DNA from: Stenotrophomonas sp. 24(2023)
GTDB lineage: Bacteria; Pseudomonadota; Gammaproteobacteria; Xanthomonadales; Xanthomonadaceae
DNA: 64,000 bases
Reading direction: 5' to 3'
Assembly (NCBI RefSeq): GCF_030913365.1
Contig: NZ_CP133160.1
Location: 2,196,001 to 2,260,000 of the forward strand
In this document: positions 43,166-52,538 of the stretch, piece after piece
Layout of the letters: every line of letters starts with the position of its first letter
Position numbering within the stretch: the first letter of the stretch is position 1
Made by a program: the position numbers and the translations under genes
Notes under the pieces: generated by a model
Database searches by the model: none
Told to the model about the DNA's origin: nothing
What the model saw: the letters and a program-made list of their open reading frames with translations, nothing else

Positions 43166-43801
43166 TCAGCGCCCCCGGCCACGCAGGTAGTCGAACAGTT
43201 CCTGGTTGTTGCACAGCCCCAGCTTGCGCTTGGCTTCGGATTTCTGCCGGCTGATGGTCTTGGGGCTGCGCCCGCAGTGGTCGGCGATGGCATTGATGCT
43301 CAGTCCCTGCGCCAGCAGGTCCAGCACCTCGCATTCGCGTGCGGACAGGGAGGCCGGTTCGCGCCGGGGGTGCAGGTCGCGCGCCTGCAGGTGCGCCCGC
43401 AGTCCACGCGACACGTGCAGCTGCCCGGCCATCGCCGCGCGCAGGGCCTGCGGCAGTTCGATGAAGTCGGCCGTCTTGTCCACCAGGCCCAGCACGCCCT
43501 CGCGCAGCAGGCCGCCGAGGACGTCCGGGTGGCGCACGCCGGTCAGTACCACCACCGGCAGCGCCGGGTGCCGGGTACGCACGGCCTGCAGCAGCTGCGC
43601 GCCGTCCGGGCCGTCGCCGGGCATGGACAGGTCGGTCAGCAGCACGTCGTAATCGCCAGGGTCGCATTGCGCCAGCAGGGACAGCAGGGCCGGGCCGTCG
43701 CCGGCACTGGCGACCACCTGCATCTGCTGGCGTTCGAGCACGATGCGGACGCCGTGCAGGACCACGGGGTGATCGTCGGCGATGATGATGCGGGGTTGCA
43801 C
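43166..43801 (-). CDS. Response regulator with RcsB-type LuxR helix-turn-helix
   Basis: A 211-residue regulator. The receiver domain has the acidic pair Asp9/Asp10 ([10 protein letters not shown]), phospho-acceptor Asp57 ([10 protein letters not shown]) and a Lys in LVDKTAD, all intact. The C-terminal domain (about residues 145-205) reads [24 protein letters not shown], the RcsB/FimZ-type recognition helix. Translation starts at GTG 43801 with a good AAGGAG five bases upstream. It is divergent from the coaBC operon and has no partner kinase here. It is a paralogue in type of the regulator at 34206. Confidence 0.87.
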   Translation of the reverse strand: MQPRIIIADDHPVVLHGVRIVLERQQMQVVASAGDGPALLSLLAQCDPGDYDVLLTDLSMPGDGPDGAQLLQAVRTRHPALPVVVLTGVRHPDVLGGLLREGVLGLVDKTADFIELPQALRAAMAGQLHVSRGLRAHLQARDLHPRREPASLSARECEVLDLLAQGLSINAIADHCGRSPKTISRQKSEAKRKLGLCNNQELFDYLRGRGR

Positions 43802-44031
43802 GCTGGCTCCTTGGAAAACGACTGCACGCGCCGATGCAGGGCACCAGCAGGATTCTGCGAATCCCGCCGCGCCGGGGGTATAAGAAAGATCCGAAACCGC
43901 CGTCAGCCCCGGCCTTCCCGCCGCCCTGCACGCGGGCCCATCAGTTGATAGCCTGCGGTTATGTGCACCGGTCACCGGGGCGACGGGGGCCATCGGGTAA
44001 GCTAGCGCCCTCGTTTGCACAGGATTTCCAG

Positions 44032-45291
44032 GTGGCTGACTCCCCCAAGGCATCCCCGGCGGCCACGCGCGCGCTGGATGGCCAGAAACTGTTGTTGTGC
44101 GTGGGCGGGGGCATCGCCGCCTACAAGGCCCTGGAACTGGTGCGACGCCTGCGCGACGCCGGTGCCCAGGTGCAGGTGGCCATGACCGCCGGCGCCCAGC
44201 AGTTCGTCACCCCGCTCAGCTTCCAGGCCCTGTCCGGCCAGCCGACCCGTACCACGCTGTGGGACAGCGCCGCCGAACAGGCCATGGGCCACATCGAACT
44301 GGCGCGCTGGGCCGACCGCATCGTGGTCGCCCCGGGTACCGCCGACCTGCTGGCCCGTCTGGCCCATGGCCATGCCGATGACCTGGTCAGCACGCTGTGC
44401 CTGGCCAGTACCGCGCCGTTGACCGTGTGCCCGGCCATGAACCACCGCATGTGGCTGCACCCGGCCACCCAGGCCAACGTCGCGCTGCTGCGCGAACGTG
44501 GCGCGCAGGTGATCGGCCCGGTCGACGGCCCGCTGGCCGAAGGTGAATCCGGCCCGGGGCGCCTGGCCGAACCGCACGACATCGTGGCGGCCCTGGCCGG
44601 CAACCTGGCGGCGACCGCCGCGCCCGATCCGGCCAGCGCGCAGCTGCGCGGCCTGCGCCTGGTCATCAGTGCCGGCCCGACCTACGAAGACATCGACCCG
44701 GTGCGCTATGTCGGCAACCGCAGCAGCGGCAAGATGGGCTTTGCCCTGGCCGAGGCCGCCGCCCGCGCCGGTGCCCACGTGGTGCTGGTCAGCGGCCCGG
44801 TGCACCTGCCCACGCCGGCCGGCGTGCAGCGGGTGGATGTGCGCTCGGCCGCGCAGATGCGCCAGGCGGTGCTCGATGCCCTGCCGGCGGACATCTATAT
44901 CGGTGCGGCCGCCGTCTCCGATTACACCCCGCGCCAGGTGGCCGCGCAGAAGCTGAAGAAGACCGCCGGCAGCCAGGCGCTGGTGCTGGAGCTGGTGCGC
45001 ACGCCGGACATCCTGGCCGAGGTGGCCGCGCAGACCCAGTCGCTGAAGCTGGTGGTCGGCTTCGCCGCCGAAACCCATGACGTGGAGAAGTACGCGCGGG
45101 GCAAGCTGGTCGACAAGCGACTGGACCTGGTGATCGCCAACCAGGTCGGCATCAGTGGCGGTGGGTTCGAAAGCGACAACAACGCCGCCACGGCCTACTG
45201 GCAGGATGGCGAACAGAATTTCCCGGCCACCACCAAGCGTGAGCTGGCCGCACAACTGCTCGCGCTGATCGCGCGGAGGCTCCAGGCATGA
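44032..45291 (+). CDS. coaBC: Bifunctional phosphopantothenoylcysteine decarboxylase/synthetase
   Basis: A 419-residue CoaBC. The N-terminal CoaC flavoprotein half begins [20 protein letters not shown] and has [10 protein letters not shown] (catalytic His) and CPAMNHRMW. The C-terminal CoaB half has [33 protein letters not shown] and [14 protein letters not shown]. It carries out two steps from 4'-phosphopantothenate to 4'-phosphopantetheine in coenzyme A synthesis. I chose the GTG at 44032 with AGGA eight bases upstream because the frame above it does not look like coding sequence of this family. The stop overlaps dut by four bases. Confidence 0.95.
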   Translation: MADSPKASPAATRALDGQKLLLCVGGGIAAYKALELVRRLRDAGAQVQVAMTAGAQQFVTPLSFQALSGQPTRTTLWDSAAEQAMGHIELARWADRIVVAPGTADLLARLAHGHADDLVSTLCLASTAPLTVCPAMNHRMWLHPATQANVALLRERGAQVIGPVDGPLAEGESGPGRLAEPHDIVAALAGNLAATAAPDPASAQLRGLRLVISAGPTYEDIDPVRYVGNRSSGKMGFALAEAAARAGAHVVLVSGPVHLPTPAGVQRVDVRSAAQMRQAVLDALPADIYIGAAAVSDYTPRQVAAQKLKKTAGSQALVLELVRTPDILAEVAAQTQSLKLVVGFAAETHDVEKYARGKLVDKRLDLVIANQVGISGGGFESDNNAATAYWQDGEQNFPATTKRELAAQLLALIARRLQA

Positions 45292-45761
45292 CCCAGGCAC
45301 ACCTTCCCCAGCCGCTGCAGGTGAAACTGCTCGATCCGCGTTTCGGCGACAGCTGGGCCTTGCCGGCCTATGCCACCGAAGCCAGCGCCGGCATGGACCT
45401 GCGTGCTGCGCTGGAAACCGCGCTGACCCTGCAGCCGGGCGATACCGCGCTGGTGCCAAGCGGCCTGGCCATCCACATCGCCGATCCGGGCCTGTGTGCG
45501 GTCATCCTGCCGCGTTCAGGGCTGGGCCATCGGCATGGCATCGTGCTGGGCAACGGCACCGGGCTGATCGACGCCGATTACCAGGGCCCCCTGCTGATCA
45601 GCGTCTGGAACCGGGGCCGGGAGGCCTTCACCATCGAACCGGGCGACCGCATCGCGCAGCTGGTGGTGGTGCCCATCGCACGCGTCAGCCTGCAGGTAGT
45701 GGATACTTTCACCGACAGCGTTCGGGGAACGGGTGGATTCGGCCACACCGGAGTGCGCTGA
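45288..45761 (+). CDS. dut: dUTP diphosphatase
   Basis: A 157-residue trimeric dUTPase. Five conserved motifs are present: [38 protein letters not shown] and the C-terminal P-loop-like [10 protein letters not shown]. It cleaves dUTP to dUMP, keeping uracil out of DNA and feeding thymidylate synthesis. It overlaps coaBC by four bases, and the algC-like gene begins 12 bases after its stop. The coaBC-dut-algC order is conserved in pseudomonads and xanthomonads. Confidence 0.97.
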   Translation: MTQAHLPQPLQVKLLDPRFGDSWALPAYATEASAGMDLRAALETALTLQPGDTALVPSGLAIHIADPGLCAVILPRSGLGHRHGIVLGNGTGLIDADYQGPLLISVWNRGREAFTIEPGDRIAQLVVVPIARVSLQVVDTFTDSVRGTGGFGHTGVR

Positions 45762-45773
45762 CAGGGAGCAACG

Positions 45774-48140
45774 ATGAACAACAGCGCGGCAGCGAAGTCG
45801 ATACGTTCCTGGGTACGCAAGGAGTCGCTGTTGGCGCTGCTGCTGGTGCTGCTGGCGGCCTGGCTCGGCTATGGCGCAGTCCAGCAATGGCGCCAGCAGG
45901 CGACCGTGGATGCGCTGGAAAGCGCCCGCGATACCGCCGTGCAGGGCCTGCAGCAGGCGGCCTCGGGCCAGCTGTCGCAGCTGGGCCGTCAGCTCAAGGC
46001 TGCGCGCGTGCAGCAGGCGCTGCAGGCCGGTGACGCCGCAGGCGCCGCGCTGGCCCTGCGGGAAAGCTGGAGCGGTGTCGAGCAGGTGGATGTGTTCGCG
46101 GCCGACCTGGCTACCGGCTATGCCGACCCGGCCGCGTTCGGCTATGCCCGCCTGGCCCTGCTGGAGGCGGCGATCGCCCAGAACAGGCCCGGGCTGCGCG
46201 TGGTCCGTGATGGCGGAGGCAACCGCCTCGGCCTGGCTGCACCGGTCACGCTGGGCACGCAGGGCCCGGCCGTGGTGTATGTCCGCCAGCCCCTGCTGCG
46301 CCTGACCGCGCCGCTGGACCAGGTGCAGGCTCCGGGCACCGGTTTCCTGGCCTTGCGCCAGGGCACGCGCGACCTGGTGGTGCAGGGGGATGCCAGCCTG
46401 TCCTCGACGGCCGAAGCGCAGGCGCGCCCGATTGCCGGTACCCCGTTGCGCCTGGCCGCTGCCGTACCGGCGGTGGATGCCGGTCCGCTTGGGCTGGGGG
46501 TGATTTCCGGTGCCATCGTCGCGCTGCTGCTGGCACTGGTGGCAGTGCTGATGCTGGTTGGCCGCGGCCGCCTGCCCACGTCGCTGCCCACATCGCTGCC
46601 GCGCCGCCGCGCGGTGGCCGAGGAAGACCAGGGGCCGACGCTGCGCGAGAGCCTGGCGATGGTGCCGCCGGCAACGGCGATGGCTGCTGCCACGCCTGCG
46701 GAGGCGGCATCGGCCGCGCCGCCGGCACCGCCACCGGTGCCGGCCGATGAACTGGCTGCCGGCATGTTCCGTGCCTATGACATCCGTGGCGTGGTCGGCA
46801 GCGAGCTGACGGCCCGCAGTGCGGCCCTGATCGGCCAGTCCATCGGCACGGCAGTGCTGGAACAGGGGCTGCGCGAAGTGGTGATCGGCCGCGACGGGCG
46901 GCTGTCCGGGCCGGAACTGGCGGCCGCCTTGGCCGAAGGCCTGCGCCGCGCCGGCTGCGATGTCATCGACATCGGCATGGCGCCGACGCCGGTGGTCTAT
47001 TTTGCCGCCTTCCACCTGCGCACCGGGACCTGCGTGGCGGTGACCGGCAGCCACAACCCGCCCGAATACAACGGTTTCAAGGTCGTCATCGGCGGGGAAA
47101 CGCTGTCCGGCAGTGCCATCACCGACCTGTACGCACGCATCACCGAGGGCCGCCTGATGCAGGCTGCCGAACCGGGCAGCTACCAGCAGCGCGAGGTCAG
47201 CGAGGACTACATCCAGCGCATTGCCGACGACGTGCAGCTGGACCGCCCACTGAAGGTGGTGGCCGACGCCGGCAACGGCGTGGCCGGCGCTCTCGCCCCG
47301 CAACTGCTTGAAGCCATCGGCGCCGAGGTCATCCCGCTGTACTGCGATGTGGACGGCAGCTTCCCCAACCACCACCCCGATCCCAGCGAACCGGCCAACC
47401 TGGAAGACCTGGTGCAGACGGTCAAGCGCTTCGGCGCTGACCTGGGTGTCGCCTTCGATGGTGATGGCGACCGCCTGGGCGTGGTCACCGGCGAAGGCCG
47501 GATCATCCATGCCGACCGTCTGCTGATGCTGTTCGCCGCCGATGTGCTGATGCGCAACCCGGGTGCGATGGTGCTGTATGACGTGAAGTGCACCGGCCGG
47601 CTGTCCGACCATGTGCTGCGCCACGGGGGCAGCCCGCTGATGTGGAAGACCGGGCATTCGCTGATGAAGGCCAAGATGCGCGAGACCGACGCCGAGCTGG
47701 CGGGCGAGATGAGCGGGCACTTCTTCTTCAAGGAGCGCTGGTTCGGTTTCGACGATGGCCTGTATGCCGCCGCGCGCCTGCTGGAGATCCTGGCCCAGCG
47801 CGAGGACAGCGTGGACGAGGTGATGGCCGAACTGCCCGAGGGCCTGTCCACGCCGGAACTGAAGGTGCCGGTGGCCGAAGGCACGCCGCACGCGCTGGTG
47901 TCGCTGCTGGTCTCGGCCGCACAGGCGGCCGACAGCCCCTATGCCGGTGGCCGCCTGTCCACCATCGACGGCCTGCGCGTGGATTTCCCCGATGGCTGGG
48001 GCCTGGTGCGCGCCTCCAACACCACCCCGGTGCTGGTGCTGCGCTTCGAAGCCGACAGCGAGGAGGCACTGGAGCGCATCCAGGCGTTGTTCCGCAGCCA
48101 GTTGCAGCCGTTGCTGGGTGATACCCCGCTGGGATTCTGA
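45774..48140 (+). CDS. algC: Membrane-anchored phosphomannomutase/phosphoglucomutase
   Basis: A 788-residue mutase with a long N-terminal extension. Residues 1-17 are cytoplasmic, 18-36 a membrane segment, about 40-238 a periplasmic helical sensor-like domain, 240-263 a second membrane segment and about 265-326 an Ala/Pro linker. The mutase begins at residue 327 (AAGMFRAYDIRGVVG). It has phosphoserine Ser426 in VTGSHNPPEYNG, the metal site DGDGDRLG and the late substrate loop EMSGHFFF. It converts mannose- and glucose-6-phosphate to the 1-phosphates for LPS and exopolysaccharide. Synteny with dut supports the AlgC name. The catalytic domain alone (about 460 residues) is the normal length of the family. 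Confidence 0.92.
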   Translation: MNNSAAAKSIRSWVRKESLLALLLVLLAAWLGYGAVQQWRQQATVDALESARDTAVQGLQQAASGQLSQLGRQLKAARVQQALQAGDAAGAALALRESWSGVEQVDVFAADLATGYADPAAFGYARLALLEAAIAQNRPGLRVVRDGGGNRLGLAAPVTLGTQGPAVVYVRQPLLRLTAPLDQVQAPGTGFLALRQGTRDLVVQGDASLSSTAEAQARPIAGTPLRLAAAVPAVDAGPLGLGVISGAIVALLLALVAVLMLVGRGRLPTSLPTSLPRRRAVAEEDQGPTLRESLAMVPPATAMAAATPAEAASAAPPAPPPVPADELAAGMFRAYDIRGVVGSELTARSAALIGQSIGTAVLEQGLREVVIGRDGRLSGPELAAALAEGLRRAGCDVIDIGMAPTPVVYFAAFHLRTGTCVAVTGSHNPPEYNGFKVVIGGETLSGSAITDLYARITEGRLMQAAEPGSYQQREVSEDYIQRIADDVQLDRPLKVVADAGNGVAGALAPQLLEAIGAEVIPLYCDVDGSFPNHHPDPSEPANLEDLVQTVKRFGADLGVAFDGDGDRLGVVTGEGRIIHADRLLMLFAADVLMRNPGAMVLYDVKCTGRLSDHVLRHGGSPLMWKTGHSLMKAKMRETDAELAGEMSGHFFFKERWFGFDDGLYAAARLLEILAQREDSVDEVMAELPEGLSTPELKVPVAEGTPHALVSLLVSAAQAADSPYAGGRLSTIDGLRVDFPDGWGLVRASNTTPVLVLRFEADSEEALERIQALFRSQLQPLLGDTPLGF

Positions 48141-48147
48141 TCGTCCC

Positions 48148-48170
48148 ATCCACGCATGGCGTGGATCTAC
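48148..48170 (-). repeat. SMAG repeat in inverted orientation
   Basis: The reverse complement is GTAG-ATCCACGC-CAT-GCGTGGAT, the same 23-bp unit as in the adjacent array but pointing the other way. It starts seven bases past the algC stop. Confidence 0.88.
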
Positions 48171-48184
48171 GGAGGTGGGCCGCT

Positions 48185-48490
48185 GTCGATCCACGCCATG
48201 CGTGGATGGAATCCCCGTACGCCCGCACCGGCCCGCCGTTGTAGATCCACGCCATGCGTGGATGGAATCCCCCGCACGCCCGCACCGGCCCGCCGTTGTA
48301 GATCCACGCCATGCGTGGATGGAATCCCCGCACGCCCGCACCGGCCCGCCGTTGTAGATCCACGCCATGCGTGGATGGAATCCCCCGTACGCCCGCACCG
48401 GCCCGCCGTTGTAGATCCACGCCATGCGTGGATGGAATCCCCCGCACGCCCGCACCGGCCCGCCGTTGTAGATCCACGCCATGCGTGGAT
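48185..48490 (+). repeat. Tandem array of six SMAG palindromes, 56-57-bp period
   Basis: Six copies of GTAG-ATCCACGC-CAT-GCGTGGAT start at 48185 (head GTCG), 48241, 48298, 48354, 48411 and 48468. The 33-34-base intervals are also nearly identical (GGAATCCC, then CGCACCGGCCCGCCGTT) and differ in one C and one C/T. The whole 57-bp unit is therefore duplicated in tandem. Each copy can form an eight-base stem-loop. The array lies between the converging algC and kdpE genes, with both messages reading into it. Confidence 0.93.
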
Positions 48491-48502
48491 CGGGCCGCCG
48501 AC

Positions 48503-49216
48503 CTACCCCTTGAACCGCAGCCCCACGCCGGGCTCGGTGAACAGGTAGCGCGAATCCAGCGCCGAATCGCCCAGCTTGTGCCGCAGCTTGCCCACCAGGA
48601 TGCGCAGGTAGTGCGTGTCGTGCTGGTGGGTCGGCCCCCAGATTTCCTGCAGGATCTGCGGCTGGGTCACCACCCGCCCGGCATTGCGCAGCAGCAGCGA
48701 CAGCAGCGCGTACTCCTTGCGGGTCAGCGCCACCGGCTGCCCGTCCAGCGTCACTTCGCGGCGCACCAGGTCCACGTGCAGGTGGCCATCGTCGAACACC
48801 GGCGGGGTGCCATCGACCGGCACGCTGCGCGTGCGCAGCAGAGCCCGCACGCGGGCCATCAGTTCCTGCGTGCCGAACGGCTTGGTCACATAGTCATTGG
48901 CGCCGTTGTCCAGCGCCCGCACCTTCTCGCCTTCGCCAGCGCGCACGGTCAGCATGATCACCGGTACCTGGCTCCACTGGCGCAGCTGTTCCAGCACCTC
49001 GTGGCCTTCCATGTCGGGCAGGCCGATATCCAGGATCACCAGGTCCATGTCCTCGCTGGCCAGCAGCTGCAGGCCCTCCTGGCCCGTGGCAGCCTGGCGC
49101 ACGGCATAGCCCTGCGCACGCAGGCTGATGTCCAGGAAGCGTCGGATCTGGGTCTCATCGTCGATCACCAGCACGCGCGCGCACGGCGCGCTGGCGTCAG
49201 GGGCTGTTGGACTCAT
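48503..49216 (-). CDS. kdpE: Response regulator KdpE
   Basis: A 237-residue OmpR/PhoB-type regulator. The receiver domain (about residues 13-125) has VLVIDDETQIRRFL (acidic pair) and LVILDIGLPDMEG (phospho-acceptor Asp). The winged helix domain covers about residues 140-235 (LTRKEYALLSLLLRNAGRVV). IRRFLDISL and the ILQEIWGP box are typical of KdpE. It activates kdpFABC after phosphorylation by KdpD. Its start lies 20 bases inside the kdpD 3' end. The TAG stop is the tail of a GTAG next to the repeat array. Confidence 0.95.
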   Translation of the reverse strand: MSPTAPDASAPCARVLVIDDETQIRRFLDISLRAQGYAVRQAATGQEGLQLLASEDMDLVILDIGLPDMEGHEVLEQLRQWSQVPVIMLTVRAGEGEKVRALDNGANDYVTKPFGTQELMARVRALLRTRSVPVDGTPPVFDDGHLHVDLVRREVTLDGQPVALTRKEYALLSLLLRNAGRVVTQPQILQEIWGPTHQHDTHYLRILVGKLRHKLGDSALDSRYLFTEPGVGLRFKG

Positions 49217-51857
49217 CGTGGTCGGCCGGGGTCAGCAGGGGCAGGGTGATGCGGATCAGGGTACCGCGACCGTCGCGCCCGGACAGCGCCTGCACGCTGC
49301 CACCGTGCGCGCCGATCATGCCCTGGCAGATGGTCAGGCCCAGCCCGGTGCCATGGCGGCCACGGTCACCGCGTTCCACGCTGTAGAACATGTCGAAGAT
49401 GCGCGCGCGCTCGTCATCGGGGATGCCCGGCCCGCGGTCGATCACATCGATGCGCAGCTGGTTGTCGAACTGGCGGGCCTGCACCACCACTGCCTCACCG
49501 GCGGGCGAGAACTTGGCCGCGTTCTCCATCACGTTGAACACCGCCTGTTCGACCAGCGCCGGGTGGACCCAGATCGGTGCCAGCGTGGCCGGGATGTCCA
49601 GTTCCAGCCGCACCTTGGGCTGGTAGCGCTGCAGCCGGCGGGCGGCCGAGCCGATCAGCTCGTCCACGCCGATCCAGTCGCGGTTGATCTTCAGTCCTTC
49701 ATGGCCCAGGCGGGTCATGTCCAGCAGGTTCTGGATGTAGCGGTCCAGTCGTTCGCCTTCCACCAGGATGGTGTCCAGCAGGGCACGGCGGTCGGCCAGG
49801 TCCATGGCCTCGCCATAGCTGGCCAGGCTGTCGGCCGAGCCGATCATCGCCGCCAGTGGCGAGCGCAGATCGTGCGAGACCGAGGACAGCAGCGCCGAGC
49901 GCAGCCGCTCGGTCTCGTTGCTGACGTGGGCCTGCTCCAGCTCCGCCACCAGTCGCGTGCGCAGTGCGGCCTGGGCGATGTCATCGACCATCGCCTCGGC
50001 CAGCTGGCGTTGTTCGGGCAGCAGCCGCGCCTGCGCACCCGGCAGGTACAGGCCGGCCACGCCGATCGCACGGTCCTCGCCATCGAGCAGCGGCAGGAAC
50101 CACCAGCGGGCACCGGCCAGGGTGTCGGTGAAGCGGCCACTGGGCTGGCCATGGCGCAGTGCCCAGTCGGCGGCGGCCAGGTCGGTATCGCCGGGCTGGG
50201 CACGGCCACCGCTGCGGGTTTCATTGCCGATGCGCAGCCACGCCGGTGCGTCCAGCGCCTGTTCCAGCGCCAGGCGGCCGGCATGCAGTACCTCACCGTT
50301 GCCTGCCGCGCTGGCCAGATGCCGGCCCAGGTGCTGGCGCGCGCGGGCATGGCGGTTGGCCGCGCTCAGGGCCACCACCTGCATGCGCAGGCGCGAGGCC
50401 AGGCGGCCGGCCACCAGTGCGGCGGCCAGGAACAGGAACACGGTGATCACGCCCTGCCGCGCGCCGATGGCGAAGGTGAAGCGTGGGGCGATGAACAGGA
50501 AGTTGTACGACAGGAAGCACAGGATCGCCGCCAGCACGGCGATGCTGGCGCGGGTCCGGGCAGCCACCAGTACCACCGCGGTGATGAACACCATCGACAG
50601 GTCGGCCATGCCCACCCAGCGGTCCACCAGCCATGCCACCAGGCAGGCCAGCGCGGTGGCGGCCAGGGCCTGCAGCGCTTCCGGGCCCTGCCCATGCAGC
50701 GGTGCCAGCAACCGCTCGCGGCGCGCGCGCGCACGGGCCTGCGGGGTGCTGATGATGGTGATCTCGTAATGCGCTCCGCGCTGGATCAGCTGCTGGGTCA
50801 GCGTGCGGTTGACCATCCGCGCCAGCGGGCGTTCACGGGTGCGGCCCAGCACCAGCGTGGACACGCCGTTGTGCGCGGCGTGGTCGAGCAGGGCATCGGC
50901 GATGCTGGAGCCGTGCAGCAGCTCGGCTTCGCCACCCAGCCGGCGGGCCAGCGCGAAGGCCGCATCGATCTCCTGCCGGGTGGCCTCGTCCTGGCGCCGG
51001 CCCTGCACGGTCACCACGGTCCAGGGCGCATCGCGGCGCTCGGCGATGCGCCGCGCCACGCGCACCAGGTATTCGCTCTGGCCACCGCCGTCGATGGCCA
51101 CCAGCACGCGCCGTTTCAGCGGCAGCGCCGCCTCGCCGCGCGCCGCGCGGGTTTCGCGCAGGCTGTTGTCGACGCGGTCGGCGGCCTCCTGCATCGCCAG
51201 CTCGCGCAGCGCGGTCAGGTTGGCCGGCGAGAAGAACTGCTGCAGCGCCTGCGCGGCCTGTTCGGGCACATAGACCTTGCCCTGCTGCAGCCGCGCGATC
51301 AGCTCGCGTGGCGGCAGGTCCACCAGCACGATGTCGTGCAGGCGGTCGAACACCGCATCGGGCACGGTCTCGCTCACGCGCACGCCGGTGATGCGCATCA
51401 CCACGTCGTTGAGGCTTTCCAGGTGCTGGATGTTGATCGTGGTCCAGACGTCGATGCCGGCGTCCAGCAGCTCCATCACATCCTGCCAGCGCCGCTCGTG
51501 GCGGCTGCCGGGGGCGTTGCGGTGGGCCAGTTCGTCCACCAGCACCAGTGCCGGGCGCCGCGCGAGCACGGCGTCCAGATCCATCTCCTGCAGCGTGTGC
51601 CCGTGGTAGGCCACCGGCTTGAGCGGCAGGTGCGGCAGGCCCTCGACCAGCGCCTGGGTATCGGCGCGGCCGTGGGTCTCCACCAGCCCGACCACCAGGT
51701 CCACGCCGCGCCGCAGCTGTTCCTGGGCGCGGGTGAGCATGGTGTAGGTCTTGCCGACCCCGGGGGCAGCACCGAGGAAGACGGTGAGCTTGCCACCGGC
51801 TTCGCGTTGCAGTCCTTCCACCAGGGCATCGGCCTGGCGTGTACGCAGGTCACTCAT
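49197..51857 (-). CDS. kdpD: Sensor histidine kinase KdpD
   Basis: An 886-residue K+ and turgor sensor. The N-terminal KdpD domain has the Walker A-like GAAPGVGKTYTML near residue 30 and Walker B-like VLVDELAHRNAPGSRH. A universal-stress-protein-like domain follows (about residues 240-365). Four membrane segments lie at about residues 395-490 and a GAF-like domain at about 500-640. The kinase core has SSVSHDLRSPLAAM (phosphorylated His) and DRGPGIPDDERARIFDMFY. This is the canonical full-length layout. It lies 36 bases after kdpC and overlaps kdpE by 20 bases. Confidence 0.96.
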   Translation of the reverse strand: MSDLRTRQADALVEGLQREAGGKLTVFLGAAPGVGKTYTMLTRAQEQLRRGVDLVVGLVETHGRADTQALVEGLPHLPLKPVAYHGHTLQEMDLDAVLARRPALVLVDELAHRNAPGSRHERRWQDVMELLDAGIDVWTTINIQHLESLNDVVMRITGVRVSETVPDAVFDRLHDIVLVDLPPRELIARLQQGKVYVPEQAAQALQQFFSPANLTALRELAMQEAADRVDNSLRETRAARGEAALPLKRRVLVAIDGGGQSEYLVRVARRIAERRDAPWTVVTVQGRRQDEATRQEIDAAFALARRLGGEAELLHGSSIADALLDHAAHNGVSTLVLGRTRERPLARMVNRTLTQQLIQRGAHYEITIISTPQARARARRERLLAPLHGQGPEALQALAATALACLVAWLVDRWVGMADLSMVFITAVVLVAARTRASIAVLAAILCFLSYNFLFIAPRFTFAIGARQGVITVFLFLAAALVAGRLASRLRMQVVALSAANRHARARQHLGRHLASAAGNGEVLHAGRLALEQALDAPAWLRIGNETRSGGRAQPGDTDLAAADWALRHGQPSGRFTDTLAGARWWFLPLLDGEDRAIGVAGLYLPGAQARLLPEQRQLAEAMVDDIAQAALRTRLVAELEQAHVSNETERLRSALLSSVSHDLRSPLAAMIGSADSLASYGEAMDLADRRALLDTILVEGERLDRYIQNLLDMTRLGHEGLKINRDWIGVDELIGSAARRLQRYQPKVRLELDIPATLAPIWVHPALVEQAVFNVMENAAKFSPAGEAVVVQARQFDNQLRIDVIDRGPGIPDDERARIFDMFYSVERGDRGRHGTGLGLTICQGMIGAHGGSVQALSGRDGRGTLIRITLPLLTPADHDESNSP

Positions 51858-51893
51858 GGGGGCGATTGTGCGCGCAGGCGTGGCAAGCGTGCA

Positions 51894-52538
51894 TCACGGG
51901 GCCGGGCCGGTGGCGTCGAGCGCGCGGTTGAGGGTCATCACGTTCACCCGCGGCTGGCCGAGCAGGCCCCACTGCGGGCCCTGCGTGCTGGCCTGCACCA
52001 GCGCCTGCACACGGGCTTCGGGCAGGCCGCGCGCGCGTGCCACGCGGGCCACCTGCACCTGTGCCGCGGCCGGGCTCAGTTCCGGGTCCAGGCCACCGCC
52101 GGACTGGGTGACCAGGTCGGCCGGCACCTGGGCCGGGCGGATGCCTTCGCGCGCGGCAACCGCTTCGGTGGCCTTGGCCACCTGCTCGATCAGCGCCGGG
52201 TTGGTCCGGGCCAGGTTCGAACCGCTGGCCGACATCGGGTCGTACTTGGCCGCCGATGGGCGTGCCTGGAAGTAGCCATCGGCCTGGAACGGTTGTGACA
52301 GCAGGCGCGAGCCACGCACCTGACCGTTGGCATCCACCAGCAGGCTGCCCGTGGCCTGGTCGGGGAAGGCCGTGCCGGCAATGCCGGTGGCGGCCACCGC
52401 ATAGACCAGGCCGGTCAGCAGCAGGCTGGCGATGCCCAAGCCGATCGCCGGGCGCCAGCTGGCGCCATCGAGCACCGGGGCAGCGGGCGCCTCGGCGCGC
52501 GCGCTGCGGGTGGCAGAGGAGGAGAGGGGACGGTTCAT
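51894..52538 (-). CDS. kdpC: K+-transporting ATPase subunit KdpC
   Basis: A 214-residue subunit. An N-terminal stretch of about 30 residues precedes one membrane segment (about residues 31-53, [21 protein letters not shown]). The periplasmic domain has [29 protein letters not shown], and [15 protein letters not shown], all conserved in KdpC. It raises K+ affinity and holds the KdpAB complex together. The N-terminal extension ([16 protein letters not shown]) is longer than in E. coli KdpC. The ATG overlaps the kdpB stop by four bases. Confidence 0.96.
   Translation of the reverse strand: MNRPLSSSATRSARAEAPAAPVLDGASWRPAIGLGIASLLLTGLVYAVAATGIAGTAFPDQATGSLLVDANGQVRGSRLLSQPFQADGYFQARPSAAKYDPMSASGSNLARTNPALIEQVAKATEAVAAREGIRPAQVPADLVTQSGGGLDPELSPAAAQVQVARVARARGLPEARVQALVQASTQGPQWGLLGQPRVNVMTLNRALDATGPAP

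Noticed and set aside
45516..48482. A 988-codon minus-strand frame with repeats of MAWIYNGGPVRA at its start
   Set aside because: The repeated peptide is only a translation of the SMAG array, and the remainder is antisense to the algC-like gene.
48185..48490. The array considered as a small CRISPR locus
   Set aside because: The 23-bp repeat is regularly spaced, but the 33-34-base intervals are nearly identical to one another, not unique spacers, and no cas gene is nearby. It is a tandem repeat of SMAG units.
49128..52298. A 1056-codon plus-strand open frame
   Set aside because: It is antisense to kdpE, kdpD and part of kdpC, all of which are full length with intact motifs. Its composition is typical of a shadow frame.
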